A stretch of 64,000 nt of DNA from Prinsepia uniflora (GCA_032719365.1 CM064874.1:26607716-26671715), one strand, 5' to 3'; shown: positions 34,749-47,248, numbered from the stretch's first letter. Notes: generated by a model from the letters alone, not told the origin. Translations and numbers: made by a program.

Positions 34749-37146
34749 TACTGGTTACTGTGGTCAATTTCCTCGTCTGACGTGCACTACTCACAGGTGC
34801 ATCCACATCACAATCATCAAGGCACTACTTTGCCTGCTCAAGTACTGCACTCTGGCAACGTCCAACCACACACTACTGTTCACGCTCCAAACATGGATCG
34901 AACGTCAACCGTCCGTCACCAGGCGAACATCAATCCGTCACAATCTCTACTCTCATATCCAAGACAGATCATACACTCCCATATCCAACTTCTGTCTTGT
35001 CTTCGCACTAACTTTGCCAAGAGATTCTTCAACTGTCTTATAAGATGATTCTCCTCTGCTCCTAGCTTACCATAGTCAGCAGTACGATTATTCCCAATGA
35101 TGACCAGACCTCGGTCTACTCGACTCACGGTCGCCACAATCATCTCAATCACTTCGATCCTCTCGATCATCACCACACGACTCGATCTGAACTCGCCTCG
35201 ATCCACTTGATCTTCGACCCTCCTAGGATCCACTATCTACTTTCTCAGTCAACATAACACGACCCATACTACTAACATGAGTTCACTACCTCAGACACTC
35301 GTTTGTCACATCCAGTGACGAAAAACACCAACTGCTCTCCTAGTCATTCAAATTTAACTCACAGCCTAGGTGTTCAGTTCTTACACCTTCTTTGAACCCT
35401 TTTACTATCATATTCTTCCTCATTGGCCCGCATAAGGAAAGTCTAAGATGTTGACATCAAAGTTCATCCTATGTCATCCTACGGCACCCAGCATTATCTG
35501 CTAAAGAGTAGAAAACGAGAAGTCTCCTTTACCGACTTCGGAATCCAGAGAAGTTGCAACCATGTTGGAAGCATACTTAACTTTTCCATTTACTAAGCTT
35601 ACTCTCTACACGAGCATCCTCGTAACTCAAGTCCTCATCCAACTAGGAGTATTCTCTGATAATTACTGTAATGCTTAATGATTTTCTTCCGAGCTAAACA
35701 CTTCCATTGATTCTCTTTGGCTTTTTCCATCACCATTCACGTCGGCATACTGGTTTGCACGTCCCAACTCTATAGGATCAATTTCTAGCACTAGGGTACT
35801 TGTCACCAATCCAGGTATACCCCATGCCTCGCACTGAGACACTCGGGATCCTCTCTGTCCCGCGCAGTGCCCACCAAACTCACCTATTTGCCACTTGGGG
35901 CATATCTACCAACTCGGTCACAACCCAAGCTTTCTTGGAATTACATCCCTTAGACACATGGTGTCAATCGGAATCATCCGGTCACGGTTGAATTCTATTC
36001 AACAAGTCTCTGACATCTCTCACTCATCTCAGTCACCTGCACTGAGGTAGTGTGGCACACTCGCCAACAACGAAAACTCAACATCTCCTTCTGTGATTGC
36101 ACTGAGTCGTAACCAAGTCGAATCCAGAATCTATGCTCGTATTGTGCGTCACTCACGCACCTCCCTATCTCTTCATAACTGACGAATCTCCATCGTCTCA
36201 GTCGTCCCGGTAACATAAGCCTATCCAACTCGATAAGAATCGACTACGTCCATCGATGGAAACGTTTGCCACAACCACATGCATACTAACCCCAGAAACA
36301 CTCCGCTCTCAAGACTCCATATCCATGCAGTCAACTCACCGCTGGTACCTACCACTCAACACGTGATATCCACCGGGTGGTCCACCTTAGGATCCCATTA
36401 CTCTCAACTCTGAAAAGTCGTCATACTCTGATACTGGTGTCCTACCAACTAGTAACCACAATCTAAAGACCTCGTCCTCTCGTAACTCTACGGCCTCCAG
36501 TCGCTGAGCCCATAAGAACTTGGCCATGCCTAGTGCCTAACTCTGCACAACAACTATACTGTGGCATCCCATGCCAGTCGACATCCCTCCGGGATTCGAC
36601 ACACACATCACATGGCCTCTCACGCCAAATAGGATCAAACATTCCTATTCCAACCAGTCTCAACTAGGGTCATCGTGCGTCTGACTGATCCTAGCAGCAT
36701 AATCTCTGATCCTCCCACTTTTTTCATGGACGACCCTAACATCCGGCCTCCACTGATTTCACTTTGCCCCAATCCATAACCTCCATAACAGCTCAACAGT
36801 CCCGACTTTCAGGTTGTCGTACTATGTCTACTGGTCCACTGGATCCTATGCACTAGTAACACTACGGCTCTAAGCTGTTGGATTCCTATGCACAACAATC
36901 CTACTCGGGATCATATCTCATTAACACACGGCATCCCGTGCCAATCGAACCCCTCAAATATCGCACCTCGAGCCAAAATATACTAACCAGGGTTCGATTC
37001 CACTGAATCCTCGTACTCTTACCCTAACTATCAGGTTGATGACGGGCTGTTATCACTGTAGAGACATCACATTCATCACCTGCGCGTCACTCTGAGAGCA
37101 GAACATGCTCTTATACCAAACTAACATCACGGTACCCGATGGTAAA
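34749..37146 (-). other. Interior of two-LTR element, 5' part, non-coding
   Basis: About 2.4 kb with no recognisable gag or pol on the minus strand. A 105-codon minus-strand frame (35233-34916) is arginine-rich but lacks a zinc knuckle, and I assign it no function. Near 36540-37000 short GGCATCCC..GCC-type repeats recall the LTR hairpin zones. The stretch ends at the primer-binding site. Confidence 0.45.
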
Positions 37147-37161
37147 CCTGCTTTGATACCA
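37147..37161 (-). other. Primer-binding site of two-LTR element
   Basis: On the minus strand TGGTATCAAAGCAGG starts three bases after the LTR end CCTGTCA. It matches initiator tRNA-Met with one change (A for G in TATCAGAGC). Confidence 0.7.
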
Positions 37162-37164
37162 AGT

Positions 37165-39939
37165 TGACAGGACCCGTCCCAAATCCCCTGGATTATCGTG
37201 AGACGTGCCTGCTCCCTTCTGACACTGCTTGTCAGACTAGGGATAAACTTATCACCTGCTCGGGGTCCATTAGAGTACACCAGGATCAGTGGTGGCATGT
37301 GATGTCTCGATCTCTGCAACAGCCCGCATCCGCTATCAACCTGAAGGGTATTTAAATCATAAAAACTGTGAGTGGATAGAATAATTAACTTTATTAAAAA
37401 AAACATTTCAACAAAAATCATTTATACCCTTCACGTAAAAGGATGCATGCATTCGAAAACTAGTTATCAATAATCAAACCATTAAGGCCTTAGCCCAAAA
37501 CCGTCAACCAAAGTATATGGGAACTCAGCCTAAAACCAATCATAGAATACAGGGTCTCAGCCCCAAACCGATCTCCATAAAACCTCATATATATATATAT
37601 ATATATAACCCATCCTCGGCATCTCATATGCCCAATCAAGAACCCGTCATGATATATCTACAGTATGCATACTACTCGGGTCTCATCTTCGAGTCTACTC
37701 CCAAGATCTACGACGTCTCGGAGGGCCTGTCACTGGACGCTGTCCGAGACTATCTCATATATCTCACTCCTGGGATGTGCTCCCGCTTAGAGTCACTCAT
37801 CTTAGGCAGTGGATCGCGTGACACTCCAGGATCATCGACGTCTGGAGGAGACTATTCATACGGGAGGGGTATATACATGTAAGTGAAACATTCCTTTCTT
37901 TCAAATCATAGTTCAATTGGTTCTCATACCCGAACATCTCAACAGGATTCCTCGAATCTGATTCAAATCCAAATCTCACAGGGACTCAAACCTAATTCCA
38001 TCTCAATAGGGTCTTAAACCTGAATTCTCTTTCCATAAACCACAACTGGGACCCAAGCCCGATTTCACCATCCACTGGGCCTCCAGCCCGATATCACAAT
38101 CAACTGGGAATCATGCCCAATATCACAATTCAACTAGGCTTCGAGCCTGATATCACAATCAACTGTGACTCAATCCCGATATCACAAATCAACTGAGCTT
38201 CAAGCCCGATATCATACACCAATTGGGCCTCAAGCCCAATATCATAAATCAATTGGGTCTTAAGCCCGAGATCATATTTTCCATTTCGAAATCATTTTAG
38301 AAATCAAATCACTCGATACCACAAGCACGTATAAGAACCCGGTCGAAGCCCAAGGTATCACATAAAACACCAAACACCTCGAAATACGTGTAATCACACA
38401 TATTCCTCCGAAAAGGCCAAACAATTCATATTAAAATCACATGCACTCATGGCATTTCAAATCATGTTCACAAACTCATATAAAACATTTATGCATGGAT
38501 CGAATTCATAAAACAAAGTCCACTCACAGACCGTCTAAGCTGCGCCGCGATACGCATGCCATAAGCTCTTCCCGGGCCAATCACCATCTCCGAGGTTCCC
38601 AAACCTTTCCAAATCATACTAGGGGGTTACTAACAACTTCTATAACCTCTCATTAAAGCCCCCTAATTTTCTGGGATTTTTAACATACTTTAAACTCGAT
38701 CCTAAACCTTTGGACATCTCGAACTATATCGAAACATTGTCCGATCGACTCGAAACTTGTCCCAAAATGTTCGTTACATCGAAAGGATGATTTCACATGT
38801 TGACCACTTCCCCAAATAGTGCTTCACGCGCCTTCACGCGCCACCCAAAGGCGCTGTGTGTGGAAGCCATGTGCCCAACACAATACCGTCGTCAACCTCG
38901 CGTGAACTGATCTGAACCGGTTCACTGGTTCGTCCGGTCCAACCGATCCGGCATGACTGGTTCAGTCCTATAACTCCTTCATTTTTCATCCTTTTCATCC
39001 ATTCCAATTCCTATTGCTTCCTCTCCTCAACTCCAACCTATCTATGTGGAAAACTAGCCTAAAACCTATTGGTTCAATAATCCATTTTAAACCCAAAATT
39101 CCATTCCATGTTCTGGGCACATCTAGGGACCAAAACCTCATCCTAATGATCCCATTTAGTTTCAAGGAACCTTAAAAACATGGTTAGGGGTTTGATTCGA
39201 GCTTACCTGGCTAGATACCGAATTTGGTGGGCAGCTACCGAAAATTCTCTCAGTCGTCCTCAGCCAACATTCCTGATCCCTCTCAACTCGTACAACTCCC
39301 ACAAACATCATCCAATCATTTGAACAACCCTTAAACGTCCAAAACTAGAATCCAAAAGGGTCATCGGGTTTACTTGGGTTCTGGGCTTCCACTGTCGTCC
39401 ATGATGGTGCTGTCGTCCCTGGCCTCCACTCAGCCACTCACTCAATCTCACAAGGTTATCCATCGATCCAGAAAGGGAGAATGAGGGTTTTGGTTCATCG
39501 GGTAAGATGGTCGATCAAATGAAATAGAGAGGGAGAGTAGGTGCATGTATCTGTGTTAGGTGAGCAACGGATGGGTAACACTTGTCACTCATCCATTAGG
39601 TCTAAACTAAATATTTGGGCCCTACTTAGGACAAAAGTCCACCTGTCTCATAGAACGTGCAATAGTTCCTCTGAACTTCCGTGAACCGTAAATTTCCAGT
39701 CGAACGTCCAATTTCGACGTGCCGCCTATTTACAGACTCGTATCGACTCGATCTACTCAACTGTCCTCGTCCCTCGTGCATCGGACCTCTCGGGTCAAAA
39801 GTCCAATTTTTGCCCTCGTCTAAGGACAAAATCGTAATTTCGCCCTAAATATTCGATAATCCTCGGCTAATCCCCGATTAGCCTTACTAATCCATAATTA
39901 ATTTTAATTAATTTCAAGAATTTGGGACGGATCGTTACA
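37165..39939 (-). mobile_element. 5' LTR of the two-LTR element
   Basis: TGACAGGACCCGTCCC...GGGACGGATCGTTACA, 2.78 kb, uninterrupted. It aligns with the split 3' LTR. Brackets lie at 37367 and 38518, palindromes at about 37442 and 38489, GGG...CCC hairpin repeats at 37940-38270, (AT)n at 37587, and the TGGGTAACACTTGTCACTCA palindrome at about 39571. Confidence 0.8.
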
Positions 39940-42290
39940 TGATTTCCGCAAGCTATAGAAGGTGTCGTTGGCTCCTCGGGAGGCCTTGCCCCCAAGCCCT
40001 TTTTAGTGAGAAAGTATGTTCCATGATGTCTTTGGATTCGTCTTTTTGTATTTCTTCCTAACTCCTTGTTTGGCTTTCTATCCTTACCTAGCATATTCCA
40101 CTTCCTCTTCTTAACCATAGCTTTATAAGGTCGGATAGTTTTGGTGGCTTTCTCAGGAAAAATCCCTCTTTTGTTCAGCGATTCGGTTGGCCAACCTGCT
40201 CCTTAGTCTGTCGATCGGTCGTCCACTCTTGCTTCTTTATGATATTTCCTGATTTATAAGAAATAGAGCTTTGTGGCGTCTTCATTTTAAGGGTATTTAG
40301 ATCATTGGTTTGTTCAGGTACTTTCGAGGGATCATCATCCCGACCTTATTTTGAGTACTCCAATTTTGTTCCAATGCCTAAAATCAAGATCTCCGGAACA
40401 CTTTCCATTTTGCAGTTGCAGCATAACACTATCCCCAACTTTGATCATGGCAGACATCCTTCTGGTTTGGTCGTTGTGTGATTGTTCTCCTTTTGTTATT
40501 TTGTCCTTTTTTTTAGACCATTGGAGATTGACTATATTGACTGATATCTTCGGGAATGGGTTCGTGTCCACCCGCATTGGGGCCTTGGGTATTGCTGCTA
40601 ATGCAATATGTCCTTAGTTGGTTATCTTCTGGATTATATCCCTTAACTAGACACAATTGGTTGTGGCATGGTGTAGTAATACATGCCATTTGCAAAACTT
40701 TTTTCCCTTGATATCTTTAGGTTTGGACAACTCTTGCTTAGGGCCTAGTTTGATTACCTTGGTCCTTACCAAGTCATCATAAATTTCTCCAACTTTGGTA
40801 AGATCAAACAAGTAAGAACCAAACATTGGTGTTTTATTACGAACAGGCTGCCACTTGGCATGTTTGGTTTTTGCTCTCGAGTGGGTTTGACTAGCGACCT
40901 GAAGGTCACTGGCCCATTTGCTGGGGTCTGGATCTCGGCCGTTGCTACCTCTAGTTCTTCATCCTCTTCTATAATCATTGATCATTTTTTGAGTTCTTGG
41001 TGCTCCAACTGGTGCACAGGGACCTTGTTTCTATATAAAGGGGGAACTTTGGAGTTATACCTTTGTCGTTGCTCTTTTTCTAGTAGTCTTTCGAATTTCG
41101 TTGTTGATATTACTATCTCAAGATCATAAAGAGTAGTATCATCAAATTTATTTCTGAGGGAGAACCTCAAATCTCGTTGTGTGATAGCTACTATATGGGT
41201 ATTATTTATGGGAAACCTTCATTTCATCTTCATCATTTTAAACGTGGCAATTAAATCCTCTGTTGTTTCGTGTTCACCTTGCCTGAGAGTAGTCAAGTCG
41301 CTAATAGTGACTTCAAGATTGATTCTATAAAATTCCTCATGGAATTTGGCTTCTATTTGCCCCCAAGTTCCTCAGGTGACGTAATGTACCAAGTGAAAGC
41401 ATCCCCAAATAAGAAACTACTAAACAACCGTAATTTGAGGTAAGGTTTGTCTTCAACAACTATGCAATAGGTTGAGAATCTCCTTATGTGCTCCAAAGAT
41501 GATGTGCTGCCAGCTCCGCTGAGGAGTGTAAATGTTGGCGGCTTGAAATTTTTGGGAAAAGAGTTGTCTTGATCTATATAAGCTAGTTGAGAATCTCCCT
41601 AGCAGGTGCTGGTTAACCCAATATCAGATGTATCAGCTCATTTATTTCGTTCATGAGGGCTTGATGTTCTGTCGCATAGGATGACCTTCTATCATGTACA
41701 AACTCTTCATCTGACCCTATTTCATCAAGATTAGGTTTTCTCTAGTTGTTTAGTTTGTTTCTATTCCTTGATGGAATATTGGGCTTCAATTCTCCTTGGT
41801 CATTAGGTGGCTGGTTCGTAGAAAATATCCCAGAATCATAACTCCGAAAATCCTGGTGAACTCTACTTGTTTCGGAATTTCAATCCCTGGTCTTCTTAGG
41901 AAGACTGGTGTTGGACACAAGGGCTCAAAAACTGATGCTCCTAATTCCATAAGATTCTTACTTTTGTCAGGGTTTGAGACTTCTGGTGTTAGGACATTAG
42001 TGTCCTTGCTTGATCCGTACTACAGCTAGAAATCTCTTGAACCTAGTAATTCAGAACTTTTATCAACGAGTTGATGGGGGAAAAGATATTCTTAAAGAAC
42101 TCCACTAACTTCTCCTTAGCCATGACTTGGATGGTAATATCCTCTATTGCTCCATTGCGAGGTAGTTTCATGTCAACTTACAAGGTTGGTAACTCATGTA
42201 ACGTCTCTTGAGAAAGATTCTTTAGAAATCTCCCTTTAGCGTCTTGACATTGTTGAGTGTACCTGAACTTGAGCATGTAATAAAAAGAGC
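39940..42290 (-). pseudogene. Ty3/gypsy gag relic (Tat/Ogre-like)
   Basis: Read leftward on the minus strand. About 41440-41340 encodes LRLFSSFLFGDAFTWYITSP, matching the gag core of plant gypsy elements (ltGtAftWYtsLp). About 40700-40620 encodes FCKWHVLLHHATTNCV followed by LRDII, a C-x2-H-x4-H-x4-C knuckle as seen in Tat/Ogre gag. Near 40080-39950 it reads HHGTYFLTKKGLG. Many stops and frameshifts break it, and the longest open pieces are 60-80 codons. It lies downstream of the LTR at 42.3-46.96 kb and upstream of the protease relic, consistent with one element. Confidence 0.6.
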
Positions 42291-42307
42291 CATACTGGGC
42301 GTGCCAG
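42291..42307 (-). other. Possible primer-binding site of the old gypsy element
   Basis: On the minus strand AACTGGCACGCCCAGT follows the putative LTR end ...GGAACAT. Its position between an LTR and gag fits a primer-binding site. The matching tRNA was not determined. Confidence 0.35.
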
Positions 42308-43195
42308 TTTATGTTCCTGTCCAAAAAGTTTTTCTCGCTTTAGGAATCGAGTGGCTCTGAGGCAATTATTGCTTGGGCCTTCGTGTTGAACTAGATTTTC
42401 GGAATGAGGAACGCGGCCCACTCGTAGGGTCTTCTTTTCTTAGTGGTGTTGTGTAGATGATGCTAGATGGACTGAGCGTAATGGGCACTTAGCTACGGTC
42501 ATTCCCTAAATGGGCAGACTAGAAAGTAAGTACGTCATTAGTTCGAGTGTAGACGTGTAACTAGTAGAGATTGCTACTAGACAATGTAGATGAGTTTCGT
42601 TTTCAGCCCAAGAACTTTTCTTCTGATCAAAATGATCGCGAGGCAAGCAGATAAGATTAGCTTGTGCTGTTTTTTTCTATGCCTTTTTCAGAGACTTTAA
42701 TAATTTTCTTTCCAGCACAGTCCAAGTTCAGTTGTTTGCCATGATATTCAGGTTGGCGACGTTGTGATTTAAGTAGTCAAGTGGTTAGAGGTCTCATATT
42801 CCCTCAAGTCGGAATCAAAGTATTTAGACCAATACTTAAAGATGGTATCCCGACTTGGATAGTCGTGGGCCACGTTTGGATGGTGTATCCCGAGTACTAA
42901 TTGCTACTTAAGAAAATCTAATTTTTATTGAGATGAAATGGCAGTACAGATACTGGAATGTAAAAGTACTGGAGTTAAGCTGAACAAAAATTGAAATTAC
43001 AAGTGCGTAAAAATAAATTATTTTGTTCGCATTCAAGCTTGTATCAAGAAAGAAATTCTAGAAATCATCAACTAAAATGAAAGAGTTGGAAATCATATCA
43101 TGAGATGGCGAAGCACTCAAAAGCGACGATAAAACGTGGAAAGGGAAATATGAATACCTCTGTGACCGACCATGAATTGGCAGTTAAAATGACTT

Positions 43196-45971
43196 TGTAA
43201 CGACCCGGACATTCAAAAAGGGAAAATCTGAAAAATTTGAGGAAAATGACGATTTTACCCCTGGAATTGGGCAAACGGTTGACTTTTTATTCGAGCGGTC
43301 AAACGAACTTTGACCGATGACCAAGACGTAGTGCGGGACGTCACGAGTTCATAGACAAGTGGCACACCCAATTCCGACATTCGAGGAGAAAGTTATGATG
43401 TTCGGAAGTTGGAGGGTAATTTGGTGAATTGGTCACAAGGGCCGAAAGTTGACTTTTTGATCGGGACAGTGTTTGGACTTTTCGGGAAGACCGTTGGATA
43501 GGTCTCGGGACGCTGAATCCGTAGACAGGCGGCATGCGTCAATCGGAGTCCGAATGAGAAACTTATGGGTCTAGAACTATGAGGGGCATTTTGGTAATTT
43601 TTCCAAGTAGGGGTAAAATGGTAATTTTATGCAGCTGGGATAATTGTGCTGATTAAGTTAGCTGAGTCAATTAATTTGGGCGTGGATTGGCTAGGTGATG
43701 ACACTTGTCATCTTGTGTGAGGGGTTAGTGGCTTGAAAGCCTAATACGAACAAACAAAAACCGCCCATTTTTCCTTTGTATTTGCTTTGATCAAATTGAT
43801 CGGTAAGGGAGAAAAATAGATAGTACCTGAGATGGGAAGAGAAAATCAGAGAGAAAAACGAGTAGAATTGAAGGGGAAATTGAAGAAAACCGAGTTGTAA
43901 ACCCGAGAAGGAAACCCGAAAAACCATTAAAGGGCCTCAAAATCGATTTCGATTTCCTAGCTGTTTTTGAATGAAATTGATGATTCCTTTAGCTCCCTGG
44001 GAGTGAGACGAGTCGAACCAGATTAAAAATGAAAGGAATTGGGGTCGTTTGGCCTTAGAACAGAGAGGGGGACAACTTCGAATGTTCGAGCTTGGGTCGT
44101 GGAATTGAGGCCATGAAACTGTGAAATTGATCAGGGGAATATGTTTATTAGGACTCCACGATGCTTCCTGATGCATCAATTGAAGGAAAACATGGAGAAT
44201 TGATAAAGATTGGATGATGAACAGCAACCGGAGATGCTTCGATGTTCAACCGTGAATCGTAGGGATTCAGGTGAGGTTTGATGTTCTTGATTTCACAGAA
44301 CCTAAATTAAGACCCTAACGATACTGATAGATGATTGAATTGACGGAAATGATGTCGAATTGGCAGAAAGCCAGTCGGGTTGCATCGCGGGCTAACCGGA
44401 CCCGTTTACCAGTCATTCGGGTTGGGACGACGACTGTTCACGGCGCGTGACTTTCACGCGTAGCCGTTTGCGGCGGCGCGTGAGGGCGCGTGAGTGGGAA
44501 TTTCGAGGTACGGTCAACATGAAACTTGTCCTATTTAATGTAACGAACATATTTGGTTTTGGTTGCGAGTCGATCGGACGCCATCTCGATAATGTTTCGA
44601 GGGTCCGAAGGTTTAAGTTACGTATTAAATTAATATTAAATTCCCGGAAAATTATGATAAATTAATATGATGATAAATAGGTCCTTAGTGACCCTGAGTA
44701 ATGATTTTGGACAGGATTCGGGATTCCTAGCAAGTGTCAGAAATTACGGAAACGCGTGCAGCGCGGGAAACGAGCAGTAGGACGGTGTGTGAGTGGACAT
44801 TTGTTTTATAAATTAATATGCATGCATAGTTAAATGTTTTACATGATTGATTTCATGATTTGGTTTGCAATGATGTCATGATGTGTTTGGATGATTATTT
44901 ATGATTTAATGATTATATTAATCGGTACTTCGGGCACATTTTTTGAGGAAATGCGTAAATGGTATTTTGGGCTAGGCCCGAAGTCAAAATGATTTCAAAA
45001 TGGATATTTTGATGAATTGATGAGTCAAGAATGATTTCTGGATTATTCTAATATTTTCTATGTAATATTACGGATTTACGTATAAAGGATACTTGGGCTT
45101 GAGTCCCGGTTGGTAATGATTTGACTTGGGTTGAGTCATGGATTTGATTGACATGTTTTGGGATATAATCCCGGATGGTTTTCATTATGATTGTGATTGT
45201 GACTATGGATGCGACTATGGATGCCCAGACGGTCGGAGCTAGGGGATTACCTAGTCGGCTGGAGCTTGGGGATATGATGGTATGATTGTGAGTTATTATG
45301 GTAAGCCAACTTCTCGGATGCGACTGAGCCTGGATGTACCACTCAGATGTGTCTGAGCCTGGGGATGTGTTCGCCCAGATGTGACTGAGCCCGAGGGTTG
45401 AGCCCTGAGGTGTCTGATCCCGAGAATGTGGCTGGATGTTGGCCTACGCGTAGTGCGGTTGTGATTATGTGATGGATGGTGAACTTGTGAATAGTGCGAA
45501 TTGACGAATTGTTTGATTAATTGGTTGCATTGTTTGATTGATTGATTGTGATTACGTACTGGTATTGAGTATGGATTTATGGTCGGTGTGACCAGGTACT
45601 TATGTTTTCATGTGTTTGGCCTGAGAGCCGGGAATTTGACTTGTTAGATGGTTTAGCTGAAGGCCAGTGATTGTGTTCCATATGTTTTTCCCTATGCATG
45701 CAGGTTTGATAAACTGGAGGGTAAATGATGTCTTTTAAAATGTGTTTTAACGAATATATTTTCGTCCACTCACACTTTTCTGTTTTGATGACCCTCCAGG
45801 CCGTGGCACAACGTTCGGGGCTGATCACGAGGCGGAGGCATGAGCGGAAATCAATGTAGTTATCCCTTGTCTGATAAGTACTGAAGGATCGTTTCGGGAC
45901 TTCAGTTGACTTGTCAGACGGGAGCAGGACCGGGCACGGTTATCGAGGTCCAGTTGGGACAGGTCCTGTCA
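43196..45971 (+). mobile_element. Solo long LTR (plus), perfect TSD GACTT
   Basis: TGTAACGACCCGGAC...GGGACAGGTCCTGTCA is flanked by GACTT (43191-43195 and 45972-45976). Length is 2.78 kb. It carries two tandem U3 modules (about 43240-43560), GTGTGAGTGGAC (44788), TATGCATGCAT (44818), and GGGCTTGAGTCCC- and GGGATATAATCCC-type hairpins (45095-45180). A GA-rich 'GACTGAGCC' repeat run (45230-45420) follows, then ATGCATGCAG (45693) and GTCCACTCACA (45765). It is the same family group as the part-decayed LTR ending at 7036. Confidence 0.8.
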
Positions 45972-46138
45972 GACTTTCCGTGAATCAATAGTCGAGATGA
46001 CCTTTGAATCGGTAGTCGAGATAATTAATCCTTACGACGATGTTTAGTCACAAAGAAGGTTAATCTCTGCAAACGTTAATGACCATCCATGAACCGGTAG
46101 TCAAAATGAATTTAACCCTTACGACAATGTTGAAAAAG

Positions 46139-46530
46139 TACTAGAGTTGAACTGAACAAAAATTAGAATTACAAGTACGTAAAAATAAATTATTATTTTT
46201 CGCATTCAAGCTCGTATCAAGTAAGAAATTCCAGAAATCATCAACTGAAATGAATATGAGTCGGAAATCATGTCATAAGATGACAGAGTTCTCAAAAGCG
46301 ACAACCAAACGTCGAAAGGGAGATATGAATACCTCAGTGATCGACCATGAATTAGCAGTCGAAATGACTTTTCGTGAATCAGTAGTCGAGATGACATTTG
46401 AACCAGTAATGGTCATAATTAATCCTTATGACGATGTTTAGTCAGAAAGAAGGTTAATCTCTGTAAGTATCAATGACCATCCACGAACTCCTAATCGGAA
46501 TGAGTTTAACCCTTATGACAATGTTTAAAC
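46139..46530. repeat. Second copy of a tandem duplication in the old LTR
   Basis: The stretch beginning GAACTGAACAAAAATTAG repeats 42955-43195 (GCTGAACAAAAATTGAAATT). The following part (TTTCGTGAATCAGTAGTCGA) repeats 45976-46138. The solo LTR at 43196-45971 inserted into the first copy after the duplication arose. Confidence 0.7.
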
Positions 46531-46721
46531 AGAAAGATGGTTACTGCAGGATGAAGCTAACCATTATGACGATGCTACTAAAGCGGGTAGAAAGACGGTT
46601 AGACGTTTGCATATTTGTCTCGAGGAGATAATAAGAGAAATTGCATCTTGATTTTCTAGGTTGAAAGAAACAGATTTTGCCACAAGGGTCGGCCTTTGTC
46701 AAAACATGAAACTTGATTAGG

Positions 46722-46729
46722 TATTTATA
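46722..46729 (-). promoter_or_regulatory. TATA box of the old gypsy LTR
   Basis: TATTTATA on the plus strand gives TATAAATA on the minus strand, in the context CCTATAAATACC. It points away from GCN2, whose start codon is about 650 bp to the right. Confidence 0.45.
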
Positions 46730-47206
46730 GGTTCAGAAATTGATGGAGATCAATTTGCTAAGTTTTATTAGTTGTTTGTTTATTCTTTGAGAAGCTGGTT
46801 CCTTCCTTTTATAGACGGTGAGGAGGCTCGAGCAAGTTGTCTAGTTGAGCCTTCGGTAGGTCTCACGTGTCAATTTAAGAATAGTCGTTTAGCGCCGGTG
46901 TCTAGCGCATGCCCAGGCAAGGGCAGCTGTGCCCTGCCGTATTCGAAAATATAATGTCACGATTCAAAACCAGTTCAGCGCCTCAGTCCATATTTTCTCC
47001 TCCTTAGTCTTTATTATATCTTTTAATTTTCTCATTTGCGATTTGTCCAATCACTTTGACACTACCTTCTTAAACACAGACAGCTTATATTCTCATATTC
47101 CAAACCCTTTCTCAAGATTCAGCAGGGTTTCGGGAGATCCATTTGTTCCCATTGAGCTGCTTCTAATTGTTTTCACGCTACATTTTACTGTTGATTTTTA
47201 TTCTTG

Positions 47207-47248
47207 ATGACTTGGGCACTGGTTTTGGATGAAAGGGTGGAATTTTGA
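47207..47248 (+). CDS. Possible uORF 1 upstream of GCN2
   Basis: ATG to TGA, 13 codons (MTWALVLDERVEF). It would matter only if the transcript starts further upstream. It overlaps uORF 2 in another frame. Confidence 0.25.
   Translation: MTWALVLDERVEF

Larger units (their letters stand above)
23086..39939 (-). mobile_element. Two-LTR gypsy-type element, minus, non-autonomous, multiply interrupted
   Basis: The 3' LTR is on the left (23086-25666 plus 29966-30197) and the 5' LTR on the right (37165-39939). A polypurine tract (30198-30210) follows the 3' LTR start, and a primer-binding site (37147-37161) lies beside the 5' LTR end. Both are in the positions expected for one minus-oriented element. 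Just upstream of the polypurine tract the minus strand reads NFEDEIL-stop, the usual end of a chromovirus-type integrase frame. The rest of the interior (about 3.5 kb net) has no recognisable gag or pol, so it is probably non-autonomous. Interruptions are 25667-29965 in the 3' LTR and 31540-34743 in the interior. The outer flanks (AGCTT and TGATT) do not match as a TSD. Confidence 0.65.
42308..46960 (-). mobile_element. 5' LTR of the old gypsy element, split by 43196-45971
   Basis: Non-coding sequence between gag and the GCN2 upstream region. It is taken as the LTR because it adjoins the putative primer-binding site, carries a minus-strand TATAAATA box (46722-46729) and could start TGACATTATATTTTCG near 46960. 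The matching 3' LTR was not found at the left end of the window, so the call is tentative. It contains a tandem duplication of about 0.4 kb (copy one 42950-43195 plus 45972-46138, copy two 46139-46530). Confidence 0.45.

Noticed and set aside
34916..35233. 105-codon arginine-rich minus-strand frame, possible gag
   Set aside because: It lacks a zinc knuckle or recognisable gag core and sits in an interior without other coding traces.
1..46960. Host protein-coding gene hidden among the repeats
   Set aside because: Every stretch between LTRs reads as gypsy relic or nothing. No exon series with splice signals and similarity to plant proteins was found.
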